Assembly: GCA_903855945.1 (NCBI GenBank)
Contig: CAIOAK010000015.1
Coordinates: 186,001 to 250,000 of the forward strand
Direction: 5' to 3'
Source: an uncultured Anaeromyxobacter sp.
Lineage (GTDB): Bacteria > Myxococcota > Myxococcia > Myxococcales > Anaeromyxobacteraceae
Length of the DNA: 64,000 bases
This document shows, one piece after another, positions 22,996 through 31,925 of this stretch. Both the position numbers and the translations under genes were made by a program. A model generated the notes under the pieces. That model was not told the DNA's origin, searched no databases, and saw only the letters and a program-made list of their open reading frames with translations. The first letter of the stretch is position 1. Every line of letters starts with the position of its first letter.

Positions 22996-25959
22996 ATGAA
23001 GCTTCGCCACCTCGTGCCCGCGCCGCTGCTCTTGGTCGCGGTCCTCGCCTGCACGCCGTCGGTCCCTTCGAACCCGAACACCTTCATCCCCACCGCCCTG
23101 TTCGATCCGACGACCGGAGTCATCCCGCTCCCCAACTCGCTGGCGATCAGCCCCGACCTGAACCCCTACATCCTCCATCCGCGCAACGCGCAGGAGGAGC
23201 TGCTCGGGTACTTCGCCGCGCAGGGTGGCTTCCCTCCCGACCAGATCGTGTCCCTCAACTTCCCGCTCGCTTCGCTGACGGTGAACGGACCCAACGACGT
23301 CACCGTGACCCCGGCGGACTTCGACAAGGGCACGGTCGTTCCGTGCACCGGGGCGCAGGCACCCGGCAACTGCAACCTCCTCGTCATCGACGCGCTCGCG
23401 CCGGCGGCCCAGCAATACCCGGACCTCACCTACGGCTACTCCGCGGGCTACCTGAGCGTCACGCCGCTCGTGAAGGGCACACCGACCCCGACCACCTGGC
23501 GACCCGGCGCCACCTACTTCTACGCGCTCCGCGGCGGCTCGACCGGCGTGAAGACGAAGGCCAACGTGCCGCTGCAGCCGTCGTCCACCACCTACCTCCT
23601 GGTCTTCGGCGATGCGGCGGCCGGCGACTTCAACTGTCCCTCCACCGCCCCCGACTGCGCGCTCAACCAGCTGAAGCTCCTCAAGACCATGTACCAGCCG
23701 GTCTTCGCGGCCATCCAGAACAAGGGGTTCCCCGTCGACGAGACCATCGTCCTCGGGAGCTTCACGGTCGCCCCTGCCACCACCTGGGTGATCGCCGATC
23801 CGGGCACGGGGGTCGTCCCCGTCCCGTCCGACTTCATGCTCGACCCGACCACCAACATGGTCTCCGCGGCGGCGGCCTCGGCCTTCGGCATCTCGGCGCT
23901 GGCGACGCTCGACGGCTTCAGCACCACCGGCATGGACATCGCCCAGACCTCGGGCCCCATCAAGGCGGCCAGCGTCCGCAGCTCGACCGGAAGGGGCGTC
24001 TACTTCTACAAGCTGGGCGCGACCGCCACGACCGAGGTGAGCACCGTCTACACCGAGCCGCCACCCGTCACGTTCGATCCCTCCACCGGCAAGCCCTGCA
24101 CCCCGATCAACGCGGCCGGCGACTTCGGGCCGACCTGCGTCTCCACCATCATCGGCATCCAGCCGGCCCTCACCATCCCCACGGCCGGTGAGCCGCACGT
24201 GTTCCCGCCGCTCGAGGAGAAGACCGAGTACGCCGTGATCATCACGAAGGGCGTCACGGATCCGGCCGGCATCCCGGTGTCGAAGACCACGCTCGGGCAG
24301 ATGCTCCTCTTCAGCCATCCCCTCTGCACCCCGTCGCCGGCCTGCGCGTCGTCGCCCGGAACGGCGGTCTCGCAGGTCCCGGGCGTGTCGGGCCCGCAGT
24401 CCTCGCTGCTCGAGGGCATGCGGCTCCGGCTCCAGCCCGCCGTCTCGAAGCTCGCCACCGACCACAACGTGGCCGCGGCCGACATCGTGATGCCCTACAC
24501 CTTCCGGACCCAGAGCATCACCGCCGATGCGCTGGCGCTGGGCGCCGCGCCGTACGCGAAGCTGGCCACGGGTGCCGACGCCTTCCCGGACGCTCCCGTG
24601 GCCGCCGCGGCGGTCACCCCGGCCGCGATGGCGCTCAAGTGGGGCGTCCCCTCGGCGCTGATCACCGCTGGGATCTCCAAGTTCCTCGAGGCCACGGTCG
24701 TCACCTTCGACAAGCTCGACCCGACCACCGGCGCCTTCAACCCCTCCCCCACCGCGGGAACCGCCGTCCCCCTGCCCACCATCCTCGCGCTCCCCACCGG
24801 CACGCCGCCGGCGGGCGGCTGGCCGCTCGTCATCTTCCACCACGGACTCGGCCGCAGCCGCGGTGACATGCTCTTCATCGCCCAGGCGCTGGCCGGAAAC
24901 GGCATGGTGGTCGCGGCCCTCGACGCCGCCAAGCACGGCGCCCGGGCCTGGTGCGTCAAGAACACGGTGACGGGAGTCGCCATGGGCTGCAACACCGGCG
25001 CAACCTGCGACACCACCATCTTCGCGCAACAGCAGCTGGATGCCCCCACCGGGAAGCCGGGCCTCTGCACGAACAACTCGCTGCAGCTCATCCCGATCGG
25101 CTGCGACCCCACCACCACCCCGGGCTGCTGGGACGGGACGGGCGGCACCTCCTTGACCTCCGGCTCGTTCGTGGTGTCGGCCAACCTCTTCCGCAGCCGC
25201 GACACCGTCCGCCAGGACATCCTCGACCAGGCGATGCTGGTCCGGGTGCTCACGACCGCCAACGGCAACGAGGTGCTCCGCACCGCCGCGGGCCTGCCCT
25301 CCGGCACCGTGATCGCCAACGCCGGGAAGGTCTACTACGTCGGCCAGTCCTGGGGCGCCATCGAGGGCACCATCGACCTCGCCTCGAACCCGCGCGTCTC
25401 CCGCGCCGTGCTGAACGTCGGCGGCGCCACGCTCATCGACATCCTCACCACGGCGCCCAGCTTCGAGCCGCTCTACGAGGGGCTCCTCGAGCAGCTCCAC
25501 CTGGTCCCCGGGACGCCCAACTACCTGCTCTTCCTCATCGGGGCGAAGTGGATCGCCGACCCCGGCGATCCGGCCAACTTCGGGGGTCACCTCATCGCCT
25601 CTCCGCTGCCCAACCTGCTCGTCGATCCCACCGGCAAGACGCCGATGGCGGCCAAGGCCATCCTCGGCCAGGGGGCGCGCTGCGACGCCACGGTCCCCAA
25701 CCCCACGAGCGAGTTCCTCTACGGGCTCGTCGGCCTCGCGCCGCTCGAACCCACGGCCAGCTCGGCCGCTCCGGGGATGCAGTGGTTCATGAACTCCACC
25801 GGCGGCACCTGCCCCGCGAACGGCGACGTCGGCCCCGGAGCCCTGCACGGCTTCCTGCTCGACTGGAACCATCCGGCGCTGGCCGCCGCGGCGCAGGCGG
25901 AAGTCGTCAAGTACCTCCTCGGCGCCCCCGTCGCCGCCACCCCCATCGTCGTCCCGTGA
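22996..25959 (+). CDS. surface lipase-type lipoprotein, VolA-like
   Basis: 987 residues. The ATG at 22996 follows CTGGAGG. A lipoprotein signal ends in LLVAVLAC, the Cys being the acylation site. Residues up to about 400 match the bacterial lipase N-terminal domain (Lipase_bact_N) in their NPNTFIPTALFDPTTGVIPLPN opening split by short strands. The alpha/beta-hydrolase part has VIFHHGLGRSRGDML (oxyanion region) and GQSWGAIEG with nucleophile Ser near residue 780. VolA of Vibrio cholerae, a surface lysophospholipase, has this layout and is encoded next to FadL; here fadL follows after 8 bases. A role in releasing fatty acids for import is a strong inference. Confidence 0.85.
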   Translation: MKLRHLVPAPLLLVAVLACTPSVPSNPNTFIPTALFDPTTGVIPLPNSLAISPDLNPYILHPRNAQEELLGYFAAQGGFPPDQIVSLNFPLASLTVNGPNDVTVTPADFDKGTVVPCTGAQAPGNCNLLVIDALAPAAQQYPDLTYGYSAGYLSVTPLVKGTPTPTTWRPGATYFYALRGGSTGVKTKANVPLQPSSTTYLLVFGDAAAGDFNCPSTAPDCALNQLKLLKTMYQPVFAAIQNKGFPVDETIVLGSFTVAPATTWVIADPGTGVVPVPSDFMLDPTTNMVSAAAASAFGISALATLDGFSTTGMDIAQTSGPIKAASVRSSTGRGVYFYKLGATATTEVSTVYTEPPPVTFDPSTGKPCTPINAAGDFGPTCVSTIIGIQPALTIPTAGEPHVFPPLEEKTEYAVIITKGVTDPAGIPVSKTTLGQMLLFSHPLCTPSPACASSPGTAVSQVPGVSGPQSSLLEGMRLRLQPAVSKLATDHNVAAADIVMPYTFRTQSITADALALGAAPYAKLATGADAFPDAPVAAAAVTPAAMALKWGVPSALITAGISKFLEATVVTFDKLDPTTGAFNPSPTAGTAVPLPTILALPTGTPPAGGWPLVIFHHGLGRSRGDMLFIAQALAGNGMVVAALDAAKHGARAWCVKNTVTGVAMGCNTGATCDTTIFAQQQLDAPTGKPGLCTNNSLQLIPIGCDPTTTPGCWDGTGGTSLTSGSFVVSANLFRSRDTVRQDILDQAMLVRVLTTANGNEVLRTAAGLPSGTVIANAGKVYYVGQSWGAIEGTIDLASNPRVSRAVLNVGGATLIDILTTAPSFEPLYEGLLEQLHLVPGTPNYLLFLIGAKWIADPGDPANFGGHLIASPLPNLLVDPTGKTPMAAKAILGQGARCDATVPNPTSEFLYGLVGLAPLEPTASSAAPGMQWFMNSTGGTCPANGDVGPGALHGFLLDWNHPALAAAAQAEVVKYLLGAPVAATPIVVP

Positions 25960-25967
25960 GGACCGCC

Positions 25968-27266
25968 ATGCGCAAGCTCCTGCTCGCCCTCCTCCTGGTC
26001 CCGGCCGTCGCCTCCGCGGGCGGCTACTCCATCCCCAACGTCGTCCCCCGAGACCTGGCCATGGCCGACTCGCTGGTGGCCGACCAGACCAGCGCCGGTG
26101 CGGTCTACCGCAACCCGGCGGCGCTCTCCCGCCTCTCCGGGCTCGACCTGAGCCTCACCGTGGGCATCATCGGCAACGGGTCCACCTGGACCAACACCGA
26201 GAACTACTTCCCCTCGCCCACCTCCACCAACTTCAAGGCCGTTCCCGTGGCGGCCCTCTACGCCTCCTGGTCGGGGAAGATCGCCGGCCACGGATACGGC
26301 GTGGGGCTCGGCCTGGGCGTCCCGGGCGGCGGCAGCGTCTACTGGCCCAGCGACTGGGCCGGTCGCCACAGCTTCATCTCGGTGGACCGGAAGCTCTTCG
26401 CCGGCTACCTGACGGCGGGCTTCGAGATCATCCCCCAGATCCGGGTGGGCGGCGGGCTCATCTACTACTACGCCACCGAGACGCTCTCGGTGGCCAAGGC
26501 CCTGCCCGGCGGCACGGACGGGATCGTCACGGTGGCCGACTCGGGAGGCGCGGTGAGCTGGGATGCCGCGCTGGAGATCCAGCCGCTGCTCGACCTCCCG
26601 CTCCGGATCGGCCTCGACTACAAGCAGCAGGCCTTCATGGCGCTCAAGGGTCCGGCCAACTTCGCCTTCCCGCCGGCCTTCGCCGCGACCTACCCGAACC
26701 AGGACTTCAGCCACACGCTCCCCTACCCGAGCACCTTCAACGTCGGCATCGCCTGGCGCCCCATCCCGGTCGTGGACATCAACCTCGCCTACACCTCCGA
26801 GTACTACAGCGCCTACGTGTCCGACACGTTCACCGGCCAGACCATCGATCCCTCCACCGGGCAGCTGCTCAACCTCTCGGTGTGGCGCAAGTACGGCAAC
26901 GCGAACATCTTCCGGCTCGGCGTGGCCTGGCAGGCGCTCCCGGTCCTCGAGGTGCGCGGCGGCGCGCTCTACGACCAGTCGGGCGTGAACCCCGCCTACT
27001 TCAACCCGTCGCTGCCCGACGCCAAGGCCATCGCGGCCTCGGTGGGTCTCGGCTGGGAGGCGATGCGGAACCTCTTCGTCGAAGCCGCCTTCTTCAACGC
27101 CTGGTTCGACACGCTCAACTCGGTCCCGGCGGCCAGCACGACCACGCTCGACAACGCGTCCTCCTTCCCCGGCTCGTTCAAGAACTGGGCGTGGATCACG
27201 AGCGTCGGCATCCACTGGAAGTGGGATCCGCAGGCGCCCAAGGAGGGCGCGGCGAAGGCCAACTAG
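25968..27266 (+). CDS. FadL-family outer membrane long-chain fatty acid porin
   Basis: 432 residues with a signal peptide (MRKLLLALLLVPAVASAGGY). After cleavage the start GGYSIPNVVPRDLAMADS and AVYRNPAALSRLSGLDLSL match the N-terminal plug region and first strand of FadL/OmpP1 (the NPA motif). The rest alternates short beta strands ending in WKWDPQ. FadL carries long-chain fatty acids or hydrophobic compounds across the outer membrane. It starts eight bases after the lipase stop with GAGGA in between, so both are one transcription unit. Confidence 0.92.
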   Translation: MRKLLLALLLVPAVASAGGYSIPNVVPRDLAMADSLVADQTSAGAVYRNPAALSRLSGLDLSLTVGIIGNGSTWTNTENYFPSPTSTNFKAVPVAALYASWSGKIAGHGYGVGLGLGVPGGGSVYWPSDWAGRHSFISVDRKLFAGYLTAGFEIIPQIRVGGGLIYYYATETLSVAKALPGGTDGIVTVADSGGAVSWDAALEIQPLLDLPLRIGLDYKQQAFMALKGPANFAFPPAFAATYPNQDFSHTLPYPSTFNVGIAWRPIPVVDINLAYTSEYYSAYVSDTFTGQTIDPSTGQLLNLSVWRKYGNANIFRLGVAWQALPVLEVRGGALYDQSGVNPAYFNPSLPDAKAIAASVGLGWEAMRNLFVEAAFFNAWFDTLNSVPAASTTTLDNASSFPGSFKNWAWITSVGIHWKWDPQAPKEGAAKAN

Positions 27267-27284
27267 CGCCGCGACGAGGCGCTA
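27264..27284. terminator. convergent hairpin TAGCGCC-N7-GGCGCTA
   Basis: A perfect seven-base stem with a seven-base loop. The left arm contains the fadL stop codon and the right arm the stop codon of the opposite lipoprotein gene. No U-tract follows. It may end transcription from both sides. Confidence 0.4.
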
Positions 27285-27998
27285 CGGGAGGACGCAGTAG
27301 CGGGGCAGCAGCGCGCCGGTGGCGAGCTGGATCTGCAGCCCGTCGTAGAAGCCCTGGATCCAGGACTCCAGCTTGGCGGGATCGTCCGAGTGGCCGTTCG
27401 TGTTGAGCTGCCGGACGATGTCCACGGTCGTCCAGTTCGGGTGCGCGGCATCGGCGGTGAAGACCATCGAGCCCAGGATCTTGGGGACCTCGCTGGTGCC
27501 CGAGGTCTTCCCGTAGAGCATCTTCACCTCGGTGGGCGCGCTGTCCGGGCCCTTCGTGATGCCGGCACGCCAGGTGATCTCGAAGGTGTAGTGGCTCTGG
27601 ATGCCCCCGTGCGGGATCTCCTTGGTGATGAAGTTCACCGGGTAGGCCGGGTCCACGAGGAGCCAGGCCTCGCAGTCGCTCTCGTTGCGCTCCGGCCAGA
27701 AGGCGACGTCCACGCCGGTCGGGACCTGGATCGCCTGCCACACCTTGGCGACCGAGAAGGGCACGCAGCCCCGCGCCTTGCGCTCCGTGTAGCTGGGATT
27801 GCCGAGGACGCCGCGGGCCGGGCCGATGTTGAGGGCCCCGACGCCGGTGGCGTTCGCGCAGTCGGCGGGCAGCGCGACGTCGGCGAGCGCGATTGGGCCG
27901 AGACCGGGCGGCAGGTCGCTCGTCTCCGTGCCGCAGGCGGCGAGCAGCAGGGGGGCGATGAGGACCACCGGGAGGAGAACTCGCGAGCTTCGGATCAT
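27282..27998 (-). CDS. hypothetical lipoprotein
   Basis: 238 residues with a lipobox LLLAAC at the N terminus. The mature protein has several paired cysteines (ADCAN, RGCVPF, SDCEA, RYCVLP), suggesting disulfides in the periplasm or on the surface. Trp and aromatic-rich stretches such as PNWTTVDIVRQL are visible. I recognise no family. It faces the lipase-fadL unit convergently and shares its upstream AT-rich region with the YgiB-like gene. Confidence 0.75.
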   Translation of the reverse strand: MIRSSRVLLPVVLIAPLLLAACGTETSDLPPGLGPIALADVALPADCANATGVGALNIGPARGVLGNPSYTERKARGCVPFSVAKVWQAIQVPTGVDVAFWPERNESDCEAWLLVDPAYPVNFITKEIPHGGIQSHYTFEITWRAGITKGPDSAPTEVKMLYGKTSGTSEVPKILGSMVFTADAAHPNWTTVDIVRQLNTNGHSDDPAKLESWIQGFYDGLQIQLATGALLPRYCVLP

Positions 27999-28188
27999 GG
28001 CTCACATTCTAACCTTTCTCGGGGCGATTCGCCTCTAAACGTTTTCATCAGTAAATACAATATGTTATATGCACGTGTTCGCGCGAGCCCAGGCGGCGCA
28101 GGCTGCGACGGAACCCGAATTCGCACGGAAGCTCGCATTCGGCCCGGAGCGCGTCGACAGCGCGCCTCCCCCGTGCTCCACTCTGGAC

Positions 28189-28623
28189 GTGCGCAAGTCG
28201 TCCTCCATCCGGCTCGGGCTCCTGCTCACCGTCTCGGCGCTGCTCGCCTCGTGCGGGGGGGAGAAGCCGCGGGAGCGGCGCTGCGTGGACGCCGACGGCA
28301 GGTTCTCCGACGAGGGGCTCTGCTCGACCGGGAGCCCGGGCCCCACCGGTGGTCAGGGCTCCGCCTCCACCGGCAGCTGGGACGCCCCGGACGGCAACTC
28401 GCCGCCGGCGTCGCGCGGCGGCTACCACTTCATCTGGATCCCCTACGGGCTGTACGGCGGGGTCGGGACCTACGCACCGGGCTTCATGAGTCCGGGGAGG
28501 AGCGTCCCCGGCACCCCCGGACCGGCGACACCCGGCTCGGTGTCGCGCGGCGGCTTCGGCGCCACCGGTGCGGCCCACGCGGGCGCCGCCCCGTCCACGA
28601 GCCCCGGGAGCGCCGGGACGTAG
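28189..28623 (+). CDS. YgiB/DUF1190-like lipoprotein
   Basis: 144 residues from a GTG at 28189, giving a signal peptide with lipobox LLASC. The mature part has a Cys-containing segment (RRCVDADGRFSDEGLC), a Gly-rich middle with FIWIPYGLYGGVG, and near the end SRGGFGATGAA. E. coli YgiB has the same order with a Gly-rich middle and TRGGFGES near the end. In E. coli the gene is followed by ygiC, and here a YgiC homologue starts 16 bases downstream. Identification rests on this layout and the RGGFG motif. Confidence 0.6.
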   Translation: MRKSSSIRLGLLLTVSALLASCGGEKPRERRCVDADGRFSDEGLCSTGSPGPTGGQGSASTGSWDAPDGNSPPASRGGYHFIWIPYGLYGGVGTYAPGFMSPGRSVPGTPGPATPGSVSRGGFGATGAAHAGAAPSTSPGSAGT

Positions 28624-28639
28624 CGCCCGGGGACCTTCG

Positions 28640-29794
28640 ATGGAACGACGGGAGATCTCGCCGCGGGAGGGCTGGCAGGCGCGGGTCGAGGCGGCCGGCT
28701 TCCCGATCCACACCGGCGACGCCCCCTACTGGGACGAGTCGGCCTGCTGGGCATTCACTGTTAGTGACATCGACAGGCTGGAGCGGGCCACGTCCGCCCT
28801 CCAGGAGATGGTCCTCGAGGCGGTGGGCCGGGTGATCGAGCGCGGCGAGTGGTGGGACCGGCTCGCCATCCCCCGGGAGATGATCCCCCTCATCGCCCGC
28901 TCCTGGGAGGGGGTGGACGGCGACGGCGATCCCTCCCTCTACGGGCGGATGGACCTGGCCTGGGACGGCGCGGGCACGCCCCGGCTGCTCGAGTACAACG
29001 CCGACACGCCGACCGGGCTCGTCGAGGCCTCGGTGATCCAGTGGCGCTGGCTGCAGGACGTGGACCCGGCGGCCGACCAGTGGAACTCGCTCCACGAGCG
29101 GCTCGTGGAGGCGTGGCGGGAGCTCGCACCCTTCCTGCCGGTGGGGCCGCTCCACTTCGCCAGCCTGGACGTCCCGGAGGACGCGCTCACCACCACCTAC
29201 CTCCAGGACACCGCCGCCCAGGCGGGGCTCCGCACCTCCTTCGTGGGGATGGAGACCATCGGCTGGGACGAGGGGCGCCGGATCTTCGTGGACGGCGACG
29301 GGGTGGAGATGCGCGCCTGCTTCAAGCTCTACCCGTGGGAGTGGATGGCGCGCGAGACCTTCGGCGCCATGCTGCCCAGGTCCCTCACCCGCTTCATCGA
29401 GCCCCCCTGGAAGATGATCGCCTCCAACAAGGGGATCCTCGCGGTGCTCTGGGAGCTCTTCCCCGGCCACGAGAACCTGCTCCCCGCCTTCCTCGAGCCG
29501 GCGGGGCTCCGGAGCTTCGCGCGCAAGCCGCTCCTCTCCCGGGAGGGAGCGAACGTACAGCTCGTGCGGGACGGCCAGACGATCGCGGAGGGCAAGGACG
29601 AGGGCTACGGCGCCGAGGGGCACGTCTGGCAGGCGCTCTGGGAGCCCTCGGTCCCGCTGCCCCGCACGCTCTCCATCGGGAGCTGGCTCGTGCGCGGCGT
29701 CCCGGCCGGCGCGGGCCTCCGGGAGTCGGACGGCCCGGTCACCGGCAACCTGGCCCGCTTCGTGCCCCACCTCATCGCACCCGATGGGCGATAG
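28640..29794 (+). CDS. glutathionylspermidine synthase-like ATP-grasp protein (YgiC/YjfC type)
   Basis: 384 residues, the same size as E. coli YgiC. Motifs include GRMDLAWDGAGTPRLLEYNADTP in two blocks (the conserved substrate and Mg site), TTTYLQDTA, KLYPWEWM and PWKMIASNKGILAVLWE with ATP-grasp lysine. These enzymes join an amine or amino group to a carboxyl via an acyl phosphate; glutathionylspermidine is the textbook product, but YgiC itself has an uncertain substrate. The ATG at 28640 opens MERREISPREGW where homology begins. The next gene, glgX, starts 10 bases later, probably by chance of packing. Confidence 0.85.
   Translation: MERREISPREGWQARVEAAGFPIHTGDAPYWDESACWAFTVSDIDRLERATSALQEMVLEAVGRVIERGEWWDRLAIPREMIPLIARSWEGVDGDGDPSLYGRMDLAWDGAGTPRLLEYNADTPTGLVEASVIQWRWLQDVDPAADQWNSLHERLVEAWRELAPFLPVGPLHFASLDVPEDALTTTYLQDTAAQAGLRTSFVGMETIGWDEGRRIFVDGDGVEMRACFKLYPWEWMARETFGAMLPRSLTRFIEPPWKMIASNKGILAVLWELFPGHENLLPAFLEPAGLRSFARKPLLSREGANVQLVRDGQTIAEGKDEGYGAEGHVWQALWEPSVPLPRTLSIGSWLVRGVPAGAGLRESDGPVTGNLARFVPHLIAPDGR
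28753..28768 (+). repeat. dispersed palindrome copy 5
   Basis: ATTCACT-GTT-AGTGAC inside the YgiC-like gene (codons AFTVSD). Only the last base of the right arm departs from the palindrome. Confidence 0.45.
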
Positions 29795-29804
29795 AGTCGG
29801 CGGC

Positions 29805-31925
29805 ATGGACATCACCCCGGGAAGGAGCTGGCCGCTCGGAGCGACCCAGGATGGGGACGGGGTGAACTTCAGCCTCTGGAGCCGCCACGCCACGTCGGTC
29901 GAGCTCTGCCTCTTCGACCGTCCCGAGGACGGGGAGCCGGCGCGGCTCTTGCGGCTCGACCCGGCCGCCCACCGGACCTACCACTACTGGCACGTCCACG
30001 TGGCCGGGCTCCGCCCCGGGCAGCTCTACGGCTGGCGGGTTCACGGTCCGTATGACCCCGCCCACGGCTACCGGTTCGACGGGCGCAAGCTGCTCCTCGA
30101 CCCGTACGCGCGCGCCGTGGCGGTGCCCACCACCTACGACCGCCGGGCCGCGGCGCGGCGCGGAGACAACGCCGGACAGGCCATGAAGGGGGTGGTGGTG
30201 GACCTCTCCCGCTACGACTGGGAGGGGGACCGGCCGCTGCGCCGCGGCACCCAGCGCTCGGTGATCTACGAGATGCACGTCCGGGGCTTCACGCGCCACG
30301 AGAGCTCCGGCGTGGCACCGGAACGGCGCGGCACCTTCGCCGGGCTGGTGGAGAAGATCCCCTACCTGCGCGACCTGGGCGTGACCTCGGTGGAGCTCAT
30401 GCCGGTGTTCCAGTTCGACGCCCAGGACGCCTCCGCCGGCCTGGTCAACTACTGGGGCTACTCGCCGGTCTCCTTCTTCGCGCCCCACGCCGCCTACGCC
30501 TCCGCCCCCACGCCCCAGGGCGCCCTGGACGAGTTCCGCGACATGGTGAAGGCGCTCCACCGGGCCGACATCGCGGTGATCCTGGACGTGGTCTTCAACC
30601 ACTCGGCCGAGGGGGACGAGACCGGGCCGACCCTCTCCTTCCGCGGCCTCGACAACCGGGCCTACTACATCCTGGACGACTTCCGCCGCTACGCCAACTT
30701 CACTGGCTGTGGAAACACCCTGAAGTCGAACCACCCGGTGGTGCGCCGGCTCATGCTCGACTCCCTCCGCCACTGGGTCTCGGAGATGCACGTGGACGGG
30801 TTCCGCTTCGATCTCGCCTCGGTGCTCTCGCGGGACACCGACGGCAACCCGGTCCGGAACGCGCCGGCCCTCTGGGACATCGAGAGCGATCCGGTGCTCT
30901 CCGGGACGAAGCTCATCGCCGAGGCCTGGGACGCCGGCGGCCTCTACCAGGTGGGCCACTTCGTGGGGGACTCCTGGAAGGAGTGGAACGGCCGCTTCCG
31001 CGACGACGTCCGCTCCTTCCTGCGCGGAGATCCGGGGCTGATCACGCCCTTCGCCAACCGGTTGCTCGGGAGCCCGGATCTCTACGAGCGGAAGCAGCGC
31101 GAGCCGGAGCAGAGCGTGAACTTCGTCACCTGCCACGACGGGCTCACGCTCAACGACCTCGTCACCTACGGGAAGAAGCGCAACCTGGCGAACGGCGAGG
31201 GGAACCGGGACGGCTCGGACCACGAGCTCTCCTGGAACTGCGGCGTGGAGGGTCCCTCCGACGACCCGGCGGTGGAGGCGCTCCGCAACCGGATGGTGAA
31301 GAACTTCCTGGCCGTGAACCTGATCTCGGCCGGGATCCCCATGCTGCTCATGGGGGACGAGATGCGCCGGACCCAGCGAGGCAACAACAACGCCTGGTGC
31401 CAGGACGGCGACCTCTCCTGGCTCGACTGGCGGCTGCTCGTGCCGCACGCCGACGTCCACCGCTTCGTCCGGCGGCTCATCCGGCTCCGCTCGGCGATGC
31501 ACACCGGGGTCCGCCGCACCGTGACCCTCACCCAGTTTCTCCGGCGCGCACGGATCCGCTGGCACGGGGTCAAGCTCGACGCGCCCGACTGGAGCGAGGG
31601 GAGCCACAGCCTGGCCGGTACGTTCCAGGAGCTGGAGGGCCCGACGCTGGCCCACGTGATCGTGAACGCCTGGAAGGAGCCGCTCGCCTTCGAGCTCCCC
31701 CGCGTGGAGAGCGGATGGCGGGTCATGGTGGACACCGCCCTGCCCTCGCCGGACGACGTCCGCTCCTGGGAGGAGGCTCCGGTCGTGAAGGGAGCGACCT
31801 ACCAGGCGGCCGACCACTCCGTCGTCTTCCTGTCCGCGCTGGCGCCCGGGGAGGTGATCCTGGCGGGTGCCGCCTCTACCTCTTCTCCTCAGCCTGGAGC
31901 CAGAACTCGAGCCCCTGGGAGTTGA
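29805..31925 (+). CDS. glgX: glycogen debranching enzyme GlgX
   Basis: GH13 isoamylase-type enzyme that cleaves alpha-1,6 links in phosphorylase-limit glycogen. 706 residues. An N-terminal CBM48 domain (WPLGATQDGDGVNFSLWS) is followed by the barrel: DVVFNHSAEGD, DGFRFDLAS (nucleophile Asp), LIAEAWD (acid/base Glu) and FVTCHDGLTLNDL. The ATG at 29805 is chosen because GGAG-like purines precede it; an upstream ATG at 29784 has no site and overlaps the previous gene. The 3' end overlaps the convergent MBL gene by 50 bases and encodes a Ser/Pro tail, so the last residues may be poorly conserved. Confidence 0.95.
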   Translation: MDITPGRSWPLGATQDGDGVNFSLWSRHATSVELCLFDRPEDGEPARLLRLDPAAHRTYHYWHVHVAGLRPGQLYGWRVHGPYDPAHGYRFDGRKLLLDPYARAVAVPTTYDRRAAARRGDNAGQAMKGVVVDLSRYDWEGDRPLRRGTQRSVIYEMHVRGFTRHESSGVAPERRGTFAGLVEKIPYLRDLGVTSVELMPVFQFDAQDASAGLVNYWGYSPVSFFAPHAAYASAPTPQGALDEFRDMVKALHRADIAVILDVVFNHSAEGDETGPTLSFRGLDNRAYYILDDFRRYANFTGCGNTLKSNHPVVRRLMLDSLRHWVSEMHVDGFRFDLASVLSRDTDGNPVRNAPALWDIESDPVLSGTKLIAEAWDAGGLYQVGHFVGDSWKEWNGRFRDDVRSFLRGDPGLITPFANRLLGSPDLYERKQREPEQSVNFVTCHDGLTLNDLVTYGKKRNLANGEGNRDGSDHELSWNCGVEGPSDDPAVEALRNRMVKNFLAVNLISAGIPMLLMGDEMRRTQRGNNNAWCQDGDLSWLDWRLLVPHADVHRFVRRLIRLRSAMHTGVRRTVTLTQFLRRARIRWHGVKLDAPDWSEGSHSLAGTFQELEGPTLAHVIVNAWKEPLAFELPRVESGWRVMVDTALPSPDDVRSWEEAPVVKGATYQAADHSVVFLSALAPGEVILAGAASTSSPQPGARTRAPGS

